Assembly (NCBI RefSeq): GCF_019972155.1
Contig: NZ_BOVL01000026.1
Coordinates: forward strand, 322,634 to 386,633
Direction of reading: 5' to 3'
Source of the DNA: Bradyrhizobium sp. RD5-C2
Lineage (GTDB): Bacteria; Pseudomonadota; Alphaproteobacteria; Rhizobiales; Xanthobacteraceae
DNA length: 64,000 nt
A model generated the notes under the pieces. That model was not told the DNA's origin and did no database searches. It saw only the letters and a program-made list of their open reading frames with translations. The position numbers were made by a program, and so were the translations under genes. How positions within the stretch are numbered: position 1 is the first letter of the stretch; the number at the start of each line of letters is the position of its first letter. This document shows, piece by piece, positions 18,850 to 25,955 of this stretch.

Positions 18850-19339
18850 GGCGAGGCGCCTCCGAGGCAAGGGATTGAACCGCGCGAACGATGTTGTTGT
18901 AGCCGGTACAGCGGCAGATGTTGCCGGCGAGGCCGTGACGGATTTCGCTTTCGGTCGGATTCGGATTTTGCCCAAGCATCTGGCGGACGCTCATGATCAT
19001 CCCCGGCGTGCAAAAACCGCATTGCAGGGCGTGGTGCTCATGGAAAGCTGCCTGCACCGGATGCAACGCCCCGCCGCCGCGCGCGAGCCCTTCGATTGTC
19101 GTGATCGACGAGCCGCTGGTCATCACAGCCAGAACCGTGCAGGATTTGACGGCCTGTCCGTCGATATCGACGGTGCATGCACCGCATTGCGACGTGTCGC
19201 AACCAACATGGGTTCCCGTGAGGCCGAGATCGTCGCGGAGCAAGTGAACCAGAAGCTTGCGGGCTTCAACCGAAGCGGTCCGGCGTACGCCATTCACGTC
19301 GACTGTCACAACGTGAAGCTCTTCGGTGTGGTCAGTCAT
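18842..19339 (-). CDS. coxS: Molybdenum hydroxylase iron-sulfur subunit (CoxS-like)
   Basis: This 165-residue small subunit carries two [2Fe-2S] clusters. The plant-ferredoxin-type cluster is bound by GCDTSQCGAC with a later Cys in VKSC. The C-terminal cluster is bound by QCGFCTPGM and GNICRCTGY. It passes electrons from the molybdenum centre to FAD in CoxM. The ATG at 19339 (MTDHTEELHVV) is chosen. The gene is first of the three cox genes and just downstream of the unknown protein ending at 19360. Confidence 0.94.
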   Translation of the reverse strand: MTDHTEELHVVTVDVNGVRRTASVEARKLLVHLLRDDLGLTGTHVGCDTSQCGACTVDIDGQAVKSCTVLAVMTSGSSITTIEGLARGGGALHPVQAAFHEHHALQCGFCTPGMIMSVRQMLGQNPNPTESEIRHGLAGNICRCTGYNNIVRAVQSLASEAPRHD

Positions 19340-19359
19340 TGTTTTCTCCGACGGTCCAA

Positions 19360-20085
19360 TCATGAGAATCTGACGTCGGCGATATCTATCGCCACGAACA
19401 CCGGACCGGGAATCGCGGTGCTGTCTGCATTCCGGCGGACCGCTCGCCGCTTCGTCGCCACCTTGATTCCGGAAAAATCACGATGGTCGTCGAGGTAATG
19501 CGCCGTCGGTACGCCACCGGCAACGGCCGCGCTGTAGTCCATCCGGCAGATCAAGCCTTCACCATTGATGTGGAAAACCTGCTCGGCGCAATGCGTCGCG
19601 ATATGATCCGGAAAGGTGACCTTGAGCCGCCTGCGTGTTTCGCCGTTCTCATCCCAGGGCTCGATTTCTTCAGCGCGAAATCCGGGCAGCGCGAAGATAA
19701 AGGGCGTATTGAGGTAATTCCACATCGCGTAGCCGCTGAAATAAGCAAGATGCAATTCGTCCCACCGGGTCTCGACGGTATGGCCGTCAAACGCGGCGCG
19801 GGGATTTTTGCGATCCTTGACGGATTTGCCGTCGAGCGTTTCGATGACGGTATGGTCGGGGGTGCATGAACTGCGCATACCTTCGCCGAGGAAGGGGTGG
19901 TAGCTGATCCATTGTTTGCCGGCGGCGGCCGTGACGCGGACGTTCTTCAGCGCCACCGGCCACCCCTTTCGTGCCCAAAGGCCGCCGCTGATCGACATGT
20001 CGCCTTCGATGGCTTTCACATTATTCCAGCGTTCGATGCCGCCGTGGGCATCGATGACAAGGTCGCGAAGCTCGCGCATGATCAT
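19360..20085 (-). CDS. Hypothetical protein linked to the molybdenum hydroxylase operon
   Basis: The family is not recognised. The 241-residue protein has no signal peptide or transmembrane helix. It contains a well-ordered beta-rich region with WARKGWP, TRWDELHLAYFSGYAMWNYL, FPDHIATHCAEQVFHI and HYLDDHRDFSGIKVATKRR, which resembles lipid- or ligand-binding beta folds seen in proteins that follow an outer-membrane lipoprotein-sorting pattern, although this copy is not secreted. It is 20 bp upstream of coxS on the same strand and very likely co-transcribed. The ATG at 20079 is an alternative start. Confidence 0.78.
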   Translation of the reverse strand: MIMRELRDLVIDAHGGIERWNNVKAIEGDMSISGGLWARKGWPVALKNVRVTAAAGKQWISYHPFLGEGMRSSCTPDHTVIETLDGKSVKDRKNPRAAFDGHTVETRWDELHLAYFSGYAMWNYLNTPFIFALPGFRAEEIEPWDENGETRRRLKVTFPDHIATHCAEQVFHINGEGLICRMDYSAAVAGGVPTAHYLDDHRDFSGIKVATKRRAVRRNADSTAIPGPVFVAIDIADVRFS

Positions 20086-20163
20086 GGTTCCATTCCGTCG
20101 AAATTGGTGGCCCCCATAGACGGGGGCTGGCCTGCGGAAGCGAAGATAGCCGTCGACAATTAG

Positions 20164-20184
20164 TCACTCTAATGATAAGAGTGA
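20164..20184. promoter_or_regulatory. Palindromic operator between the cox unit and the HxlR gene
   Basis: The inverted repeat TCACTCT / AGAGTGA is separated by 7 nt (AATGATA). It lies in the 117-bp divergent intergenic region, 19 bp before the HxlR-family gene and about 80 bp before the cox-operon unknown protein. It is a candidate autoregulatory binding site for the adjacent HxlR protein (inference). Confidence 0.6.
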
Positions 20185-20202
20185 ATAAGAGGCAAGCGTT
20201 TT

Positions 20203-20694
20203 ATGAAGTCAAAGAGCTTTGATGGGATGGCGTGCTCGATCGCCGGCGTCATGGACGCGATCGGTGATCGCTGGGCCGTCTTGATCCTGCGCGATCTGTC
20301 GCTCGGGCTCAGCCGGTACGAGGACCTGCGCCGCTCTACCGGCGTAACCAACGCGACCTTGTCCGATCGGCTAAAGCACCTTGACGGCCACGAATTGGTC
20401 GAGCGGCGCCAATACCAGACCAATCCCGAGCGATACGAGTACCGTCTGACTGCGAAGGGCCGGGACACCATCCTTGTACTGCAGGCGCTGTTACAGGTGG
20501 GGGACAAATGGGCGGTTTCCGGGGACGCTGGGCCGCCACTCAAATTCGTCGATCGAAAAACCGGGCACCCGGTGAAGCTTGCGAGGGTCGACAGCGAGAC
20601 CGGGCAAGGCATCAGGCTTCAGGACGTGCAGCCGCAAGCAGGCCCCGGCGCCGATGAACTGGTGCGGTGGCGCCTGACCCATTTCCGGAAATGA
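20203..20694 (+). CDS. HxlR-family winged helix transcriptional regulator
   Basis: This 163-residue protein has an N-terminal HxlR domain: CSIAGVMDAIGDRWAVLILRD is the typical opening with the conserved Cys, followed by recognition-helix sequence TGVTNATLSDRLKHLDGHEL and wing RYEYRLTAKGRD. HxlR proteins respond to aldehydes, quinones or redox change. The C-terminal 60 residues form an extra segment with KFVDRKTGHPVKLARVDSETG, also present in the second HxlR gene at 23031. It is divergent from the cox operon and probably controls it. Confidence 0.9.
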   Translation: MKSKSFDGMACSIAGVMDAIGDRWAVLILRDLSLGLSRYEDLRRSTGVTNATLSDRLKHLDGHELVERRQYQTNPERYEYRLTAKGRDTILVLQALLQVGDKWAVSGDAGPPLKFVDRKTGHPVKLARVDSETGQGIRLQDVQPQAGPGADELVRWRLTHFRK

Positions 20695-20770
20695 GAGCCG
20701 GCGAACCTGCCTCTGTCTGCAAGCCGCGCCGCACAGCCTTTGTGAAATGATTGGTATCATTTAATTCGCC

Positions 20771-20799
20771 ATCATGACTTGCAAATTGCAAGTCATGAT
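20771..20799. promoter_or_regulatory. Long perfect palindrome upstream of the enoyl-CoA hydratase gene
   Basis: ATCATGACTTGCAA and TTGCAAGTCATGAT form a perfect 14-bp inverted repeat around one central base. The core ACTTGCA / TGCAAGT is typical of operators bound by HxlR-type dimers, as far as I know. It ends about 60 bp before the probable start at 20860. A -35 like TTGCAA within it and TAAGCT 16 bp later would place the operator over the promoter (inference). Confidence 0.75.
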
Positions 20800-20859
20800 G
20801 TAAGCTCGCCGCAACGAAAGAGCAGCGCGCATCGTAGCGTTCAACCAGGGAGGTGCGTG

Positions 20860-21657
20860 GTGTCCGAGGATGCACTGATTGCGCGCGAGCAGCGCGGCAA
20901 TACTTCCGTATTGACCATGGTCTATCGGCCCTACAATTTGCTTGGACCAAAGCTCATCAATGCCGTCGTCGAGCAGGTCGAAGAGGCGCAAAAAGCCGGT
21001 AGCCGGGCGATCGTCCTTCGCAGCGGGCTTCGACATTTTTCCGCCGGCGCCGATCTCGATATTTTCGACAAACGCGTGGAGCAAGGCAGTGGCGAATCAA
21101 GCAGCGAGAACCGCCGCCTGAACGGTGTCGAGTTTCTCCGCTTCATGGAATTGCTGCCGATCCCGTTGATCGCGAGCATCCATGGCGTCTGTCTCGGCGG
21201 TGGCCTCGAGCTGGCGCTGTCTTGCGACTACATCATCGCGGCGTCGTCGGCGAAGATCGGTTCGGTGGAGGCTACGCTTGGACTGCATCCATTGCTGGGC
21301 GGCATCCAGCGTCAGGTGCAGCGGATCGGTGCACTGCGCGCCAAGGAGATGTCGATGCTGGCGCGCCGCTATGATGCGCCAACCCTGGAAAAGTGGGGCC
21401 TGATCAATCTTACCGTTCCGGAAGAATCGCTGGAGAAGGCGACCATGGCGGTCGCCGAGGAATTCGCGCAAGGTCCGACGCTGGCCCACGCGGCGACCAA
21501 GGAGCTGGCCCACATCGCCGTCAACGACGGGGTGGCCGCGGCCGACGAGGCCATGGCAAGAGTGCAGGCGCCGATCTGGGCGTCGGAAGATCTGAAAGCC
21601 GGCCTTGCCTCGTTCCGTAAGAACGGCCCTGGCCTTGCCAAATTCGCGGGGCGCTGA
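20860..21657 (+). CDS. Enoyl-CoA hydratase/isomerase family protein
   Basis: This is a crotonase-fold protein of about 265 residues. The oxyanion-hole motif is HFSAGADLDIF and the second signature is GVCLGGGLELALSCDYIIAA, followed by IGSVEATLGLHPLLGG, where the catalytic Glu region lies. The start is GTG at 20860 (or 20857), set by AGGGAGG at 20847-20853; the longer frame begins inside the palindrome and is not believed. It acts on a CoA thioester. The CoA transferase gene follows after 2 bp, so substrate activation and hydration may be coupled. Confidence 0.9.
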   Translation: MSEDALIAREQRGNTSVLTMVYRPYNLLGPKLINAVVEQVEEAQKAGSRAIVLRSGLRHFSAGADLDIFDKRVEQGSGESSSENRRLNGVEFLRFMELLPIPLIASIHGVCLGGGLELALSCDYIIAASSAKIGSVEATLGLHPLLGGIQRQVQRIGALRAKEMSMLARRYDAPTLEKWGLINLTVPEESLEKATMAVAEEFAQGPTLAHAATKELAHIAVNDGVAAADEAMARVQAPIWASEDLKAGLASFRKNGPGLAKFAGR

Positions 21658-21659
21658 TC

Positions 21660-22925
21660 ATGAGTGGTCCTCTCAGCGGAATTCGCGTCGTCGACTTTTC
21701 CCGTGTGCTCGCAGGTCCGCTGTGCGCACGGACCTTGCAGGACCTCGGCGCCGAGGTCGTCAAGGTCGAGCCGCCAAGCCCGGACGTGTCGCGCTTTGCG
21801 TTTCCATCCACCGACGGCATGTCGGGCTATTATGCGCAGCAGAACGCCGGCAAGCGCAACGTCAGCATCAATCTGAACGTACCTGGCGCCTATGATCTGG
21901 CGCTGAAGCTCTGCGATAGCGCCGATATCGTGGTGGAGAATTTTCGCGCGGGAACGCTCGGCTTCTTCGGCCTTGACTACGCGACCCTGTCGACGCGAAA
22001 TCCGCGGTTGATCTACGCGTCGATCACCGGTTACGGCCAGGGTGGCCCCTGGCGCAGCCGGATGGCCTATGCTCCGACGGTGCAGGCTGAGGCCGGCTTT
22101 ACCGAGAATAGTGTTCGGCACTATGGCGAGGCCCTGACAGAGCCGCGCACGGACAGTCTGTCGCATGCCGACGTCTATGCTGGATTGCAGGCGGTGATCG
22201 CCATCCTCGCGGCACTCCACAGTCGGCAGACAACCGGGCAGGGCCAGCATATTGACGTGGCGATGGCAGCGACCTTGCTTGCGGTCAATGAACGCGCGCA
22301 TGTCGATCTGTCGGATGAGGACATCGGTGCAGAGCCTGCAGTGCTCGGCGCCACTGATTGCTCCTTTTTCACGGGGCCGAGGGGTGAGCATTTCACCGTC
22401 GCCACCAGCATTATCGGCAGCCGGACGTTTCCGTCCTGGCTGCGTGCGATGCGGCGCGTCGATCTGATGGACGACCCGCGGTTTTCGAGCGCCGCGGCCC
22501 GGCGGCTGAATTTCGGCGCGTTGCATCAGATCATCCAGTCCTGGATGCTGACATTCCCGGATATGGCGACGCTCGACGCACAGTTCGACGAGGCGAAGAT
22601 CGCGATGGGCGAAATCCGCTCGATCAAGGAGCTGACGAAATCGGACTGGAGCGACTACTGGGGAGCGGTCCAGCTCGTGCCGGATCGCAGCGGCGGCGAA
22701 TACAAATTGCCGGGCCGCCCCTGGCGCTTTTCCGGGGATGAACTGACACCTATTGGCACGCCGGCTTTCCAAGGCGAACACAACAAGGAGGTATTCCGCG
22801 AGCTCGGCGTGAGCGAGGCGGAACTGCAAAGGCTTTCTGAGACCGGGGTACTCGTGACGCACCGTCGCGCCCTTGAGCCGGAAGTCGCGGCCAAACCACC
22901 GCAGCCGGCTGGGCAGGCGGCTTGA
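21660..22925 (+). CDS. CaiB/BaiF family (type III) CoA transferase
   Basis: This 421-residue family III CoA transferase moves CoA between carboxylic acids. Motifs are the opening LSGIRVVDFSRVLAGPLCAR, AEVVKVEPPSPD, NLNVPGAYDLALKLCDSADI and YGQGGPW, and the nucleophile is expected to be the Asp in SHADVYAGLQA. It is closest in style to formyl-CoA / succinyl-CoA transferases. It sits 2 bp after the crotonase gene, forming an operon under the palindromic operator. Confidence 0.92.
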   Translation: MSGPLSGIRVVDFSRVLAGPLCARTLQDLGAEVVKVEPPSPDVSRFAFPSTDGMSGYYAQQNAGKRNVSINLNVPGAYDLALKLCDSADIVVENFRAGTLGFFGLDYATLSTRNPRLIYASITGYGQGGPWRSRMAYAPTVQAEAGFTENSVRHYGEALTEPRTDSLSHADVYAGLQAVIAILAALHSRQTTGQGQHIDVAMAATLLAVNERAHVDLSDEDIGAEPAVLGATDCSFFTGPRGEHFTVATSIIGSRTFPSWLRAMRRVDLMDDPRFSSAAARRLNFGALHQIIQSWMLTFPDMATLDAQFDEAKIAMGEIRSIKELTKSDWSDYWGAVQLVPDRSGGEYKLPGRPWRFSGDELTPIGTPAFQGEHNKEVFRELGVSEAELQRLSETGVLVTHRRALEPEVAAKPPQPAGQAA

Positions 22926-23030
22926 TCCCTGGCACAACGGCCAAAGGATCGAAGAAGGGGAGGCGGACCGCACTTCCCTCCTGCTATAAGTAATCGGGAA
23001 TCACCGGAGCAAAAGACTGCGAGACACATC

Positions 23031-23552
23031 GTGAAGCGCTCCCGTTCCACCAACAAGGAATGCTCGATCGCCCGCGCCATGGAGGTGGTGGGCGACCGCT
23101 GGTCGATCCTACTGCTGCGGGAAGCCTATTATGGCACCAAGCGGTTCGACGAGTTTCAAGATTATCTCGGCGTGGCGCCGAACATTCTCAGCGCGCGGCT
23201 GAAGAAATTCGTCGATCTCGGCATGATGACGCGTGGGCCGCTGCCGGAGCATGGCGGGCGGTACGAATATGTATTGACCGAGAAGGGCCGCGATTTTTTC
23301 CCGACTTATCTCGCGCTCAAGAAATGGGGCGACGACTGGCTGGCGGAGCCGGCCGGACCGCAGGTGGTCTTCAGGGATCGCACGAGCGGGCAGAAGATCG
23401 AATATCCCGCCTTGCTGTCGGCGCGCGGCGAGCCGTTGCAGCTTGAAGACGTCGAGATCGTTGCTGGTTCTGGCGCCGTGCCTTTCAATCAAAAGCGATT
23501 TGGTGGGCAACTACCGCATGCAAAGGTCAAACCACGACGTATCAGCCGATGA
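23031..23552 (+). CDS. HxlR-family winged helix transcriptional regulator (second copy)
   Basis: This 173-residue regulator starts with GTG. The HxlR domain opens CSIARAMEVVGDRWSILLLRE and continues with LGVAPNILSARLKKFVDLGM and YEYVLTEKGRDFFPTY. It has the same C-terminal extension type as the regulator at 20203 (VVFRDRTSGQKIEYPALLSARG), so the pair are paralogues. It lies 105 bp after the CoA transferase gene and may regulate the palindrome-controlled operon. Confidence 0.88.
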   Translation: MKRSRSTNKECSIARAMEVVGDRWSILLLREAYYGTKRFDEFQDYLGVAPNILSARLKKFVDLGMMTRGPLPEHGGRYEYVLTEKGRDFFPTYLALKKWGDDWLAEPAGPQVVFRDRTSGQKIEYPALLSARGEPLQLEDVEIVAGSGAVPFNQKRFGGQLPHAKVKPRRISR

Positions 23553-23567
23553 ACCGCTCTGCAAACT

Positions 23568-23765
23568 CTAATCACTGACGCGGCTCACGTTGCAGGTCAA
23601 ACCGACGCCAAAGTTATCGCGGAATTGGCGAGATGTCTCAATCGGCTTGCCGTTCTCCAACATGCCCGATCCTGTCGTTAAGCTCGTGATTGATGCGCAT
23701 TCCGGCCCGTCGCTTTGCCGGTTCGGGCAGCCTCGACCGCACGCTGCTCTGTACCAATTCGCCAT
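23568..23765 (-). CDS. Possible small Cys-containing protein
   Basis: This 65-codon frame begins 24 bp after the stop of the metallopeptidase gene on the same strand, so it could be its operon partner. It contains CGRGCPN near the N-terminus and an ordered C-terminal half with SLTTGSGMLENGKPIETSR and NFGVGLTCNVSR. It is unlike random shadow frames in composition but lacks a strong ribosome site. The function is unknown. An immunity or accessory role to the neighbour is speculative. Confidence 0.35.
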   Translation of the reverse strand: MANWYRAACGRGCPNRQSDGPECASITSLTTGSGMLENGKPIETSRQFRDNFGVGLTCNVSRVSD

Positions 23766-23789
23766 CCAGCTCAGAACCGGTGACTCCTA

Positions 23790-24470
23790 CTAGAGTTTGA
23801 TTCCTTCCATCGATTTTCTCAACTCATCGGCCGATTGTTTGGCGAGAGCGCCGCCCTGCACGCTGACCCACGTCTCTGGCCACGCCTTCTTAATTCTTGA
23901 GATCGTGTGGCCGCCTAGTTTCGGGGGCGGGACCGTGCCGCTGCTATCGATGACCAGTGTCCCTATGAAGACGTCATCGTTGCTATGTGCGCAATTCGAG
24001 AGACCAATACAATGGACGAGTTCGTGCACAAGGATGTGCAGCCGCATTGCCTGGCCAGCGTCCGCGCGGCCGACTTTCGGGGTTGCAGGCACCCGCAGCT
24101 TCACTGAATTCATCGAAGGGCCACTACGAGAGTCGACGATGGTCTGTACGGCGCTGCCGTGGAGGCCGGAGCCCGGATACGTTTCGGCCACGATCGGGCT
24201 GCCAGCTGGACCGTCAGCCTTTCTGAACGCAAGATAGACGCCGTTCTGCTTGAGAAGCTCGTTGATCGTCGTGATCGCTGTATCGAGATCATTGACCCAA
24301 ACGCTTGGGGTGAAGCTCGGCCCAGGGAATATCTTTAGCTCACCCGTGCGCCGGACCCGTTCGGGCCAAGGCGTAATCTCCGGTTCCGTACACGCCACGA
24401 TGCGGCCCCCGTAGAAGGTCGATACAACGTCCTTAAGATCTATGTCTCGCCCTTGTTCAAATCGGTTCAA
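23790..24470 (-). CDS. Putative zincin metallopeptidase, candidate effector
   Basis: This 226-residue protein has no signal peptide. The zinc motif is HELVHCIGLSNCAH at residues 149-162: HExxH with a Gly after two residues, as in metzincins, but the usual third ligand position is Asn159 and the nearest His is 162, followed by NDD. The C-terminus has a Pro-rich segment and GGHTISRIKKAW. It resembles predicted peptidases found beside secretion systems, though I cannot name the family. It is divergent from the M91-like gene at 24609. It is probably a toxin or effector (inference from context). Confidence 0.7.
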   Translation of the reverse strand: MNRFEQGRDIDLKDVVSTFYGGRIVACTEPEITPWPERVRRTGELKIFPGPSFTPSVWVNDLDTAITTINELLKQNGVYLAFRKADGPAGSPIVAETYPGSGLHGSAVQTIVDSRSGPSMNSVKLRVPATPKVGRADAGQAMRLHILVHELVHCIGLSNCAHSNDDVFIGTLVIDSSGTVPPPKLGGHTISRIKKAWPETWVSVQGGALAKQSADELRKSMEGIKL

Positions 24471-24608
24471 CCCGGCGTGGAACCGGGTCGTTGCCTATCA
24501 CGGTCGTGTGTTCGTGAGCGGACGAACCGTTGGTGTCTGCTTTGCGACTATTCAGCGTAGTTCTCGGCGGACCATCGCGTTGTCGAAAGCATAATATGGA
24601 GAGCCGCC

Positions 24609-25697
24609 ATGGCCGACGATGTTGATCTTACGGAGCTGGATTACGATTTCTTAGGTTTTACCTTTCAGCAGAACGAGCAGTACAGAAAGTTCAACAAATA
24701 TATCGAGAAGCACGCATCGCCACTCGATGCTTCGATGTTGCAGTGGGATCTAGGCGATCCCGTGGTTGATGAAGGACTGCCGAACGGCATTCTCATAGCC
24801 TTCCGAAGCATGGGATCGTGGATGGTGGTGAACCACGAGACTGCCGACAGCCATGCCGGCAAATTCGAGTCGCTGAAGCAGAAATACTTGGCGGCCAAGA
24901 ACAGCTACAGGCGTCAGATTGTCGGTCTCCTGAAACAAATACAAAGCCACCCGACCGGCCGGGCCCTGCTTGACGAATTCGGCACCAGCAAACCATCGTT
25001 CGCGAGAATTCGCCCATATAACCTGGATGACGCCAACGCACTGACGGTGGCCGACGACCTTGATCAACAGCAATATATTATTGCCCGCGGTACCCGCCTA
25101 AGTGCCGATCCAAAGAAAAAGGACCTGTTCAAAGTCGTCGGGAAAGGCGGAGGCGCAAATTGTGATGTCCTGTTTTCGCCCGAGAAAGCAGAGCTTCTTC
25201 GAAAGAAATTCAAGAAGGCTCACCATGGCCATGCCCCCGCGATGGCAACCGACGAGGTGCTGTACCACGAACTCGTTCACGCCTCACGAATGATAGCCGG
25301 CGTGATGAACTTTGCCCCAGCAGACCATTGGTACCAGGATTCTGAAGAGTATCTCGCAGTCATTTTGACGAACATATACGTGTCCGATAAGGGCGGGCCC
25401 CCACTCTTCAGAGCGTTTTATGGGCCGACCGAAGGCCCCTATAAAGGCAAGGATCCTGCGCCCGATGATGCGTTGTGGGAAGCGGCTGTCTTCCTTGATA
25501 ATCCGCAGAACACATCTCCATCGCCTGTGCAGCTAATCGAGCGGTTCAGGCTCAGCCAGCCCGACCTGTACTGGAGGCTCGCCCATCTGCCACCCATGGG
25601 CGGGTTGGTAAGGAAGTACAATTGGATTTACTGGTACGACCAAATCCGGATCAAAGGACGGACGCGGCCGCGCAGGCCGATGGTCGGTCGACCGTGA
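24609..25697 (+). CDS. M91 (NleD-like) zinc metallopeptidase effector candidate
   Basis: This 362-residue protein has no signal peptide. The active site reads VLYHELVHASRMIAG with H220, E221 and H224, followed 23 residues later by SEEYLAVILTNIY, which supplies the third ligand Glu as in NleD-type (peptidase M91) effectors. NleD in enteropathogens cleaves host JNK/p38 kinases; bacterial M91 proteins beside secretion systems are usually unstudied. The N-terminal 200 residues show no known domain. GGAGA precedes the ATG. The base composition seems lower in GC than the flanks by eye. Confidence 0.78.
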   Translation: MADDVDLTELDYDFLGFTFQQNEQYRKFNKYIEKHASPLDASMLQWDLGDPVVDEGLPNGILIAFRSMGSWMVVNHETADSHAGKFESLKQKYLAAKNSYRRQIVGLLKQIQSHPTGRALLDEFGTSKPSFARIRPYNLDDANALTVADDLDQQQYIIARGTRLSADPKKKDLFKVVGKGGGANCDVLFSPEKAELLRKKFKKAHHGHAPAMATDEVLYHELVHASRMIAGVMNFAPADHWYQDSEEYLAVILTNIYVSDKGGPPLFRAFYGPTEGPYKGKDPAPDDALWEAAVFLDNPQNTSPSPVQLIERFRLSQPDLYWRLAHLPPMGGLVRKYNWIYWYDQIRIKGRTRPRRPMVGRP

Positions 25698-25955
25698 AAA
25701 ATCTCCCATCGAAGCCGCAATGTCACGGCGCTCCGGGCCACCACGTTGACGGCGAGTTCATGGCCGAGCGATCCCGGCAAGACTGATTCCAACATAAACG
25801 GGCCATTGGCTCGTCGCGCGGGCTCGAAGCCGTCGACCAAGGCTACCGATCAGCAGGCCTGACGCCGCGCTACGCGGCGAATCCGATGTCACCTGGAGAG
25901 GTCTGGACGATTGAGGGAATCGTCTCGGTAGATGGCGAATGCCAGCGAGCGCCGC

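Noticed and set aside
16477..19339. True aerobic CO dehydrogenase
   Set aside because: The active-site loop is AYRGYGR and the gene order S-L-M is that of form-II enzymes.
21369..22973. 534-codon open frame on the minus strand
   Set aside because: It is antisense to the CoA transferase and crotonase genes and is rich in Arg/His without motif.
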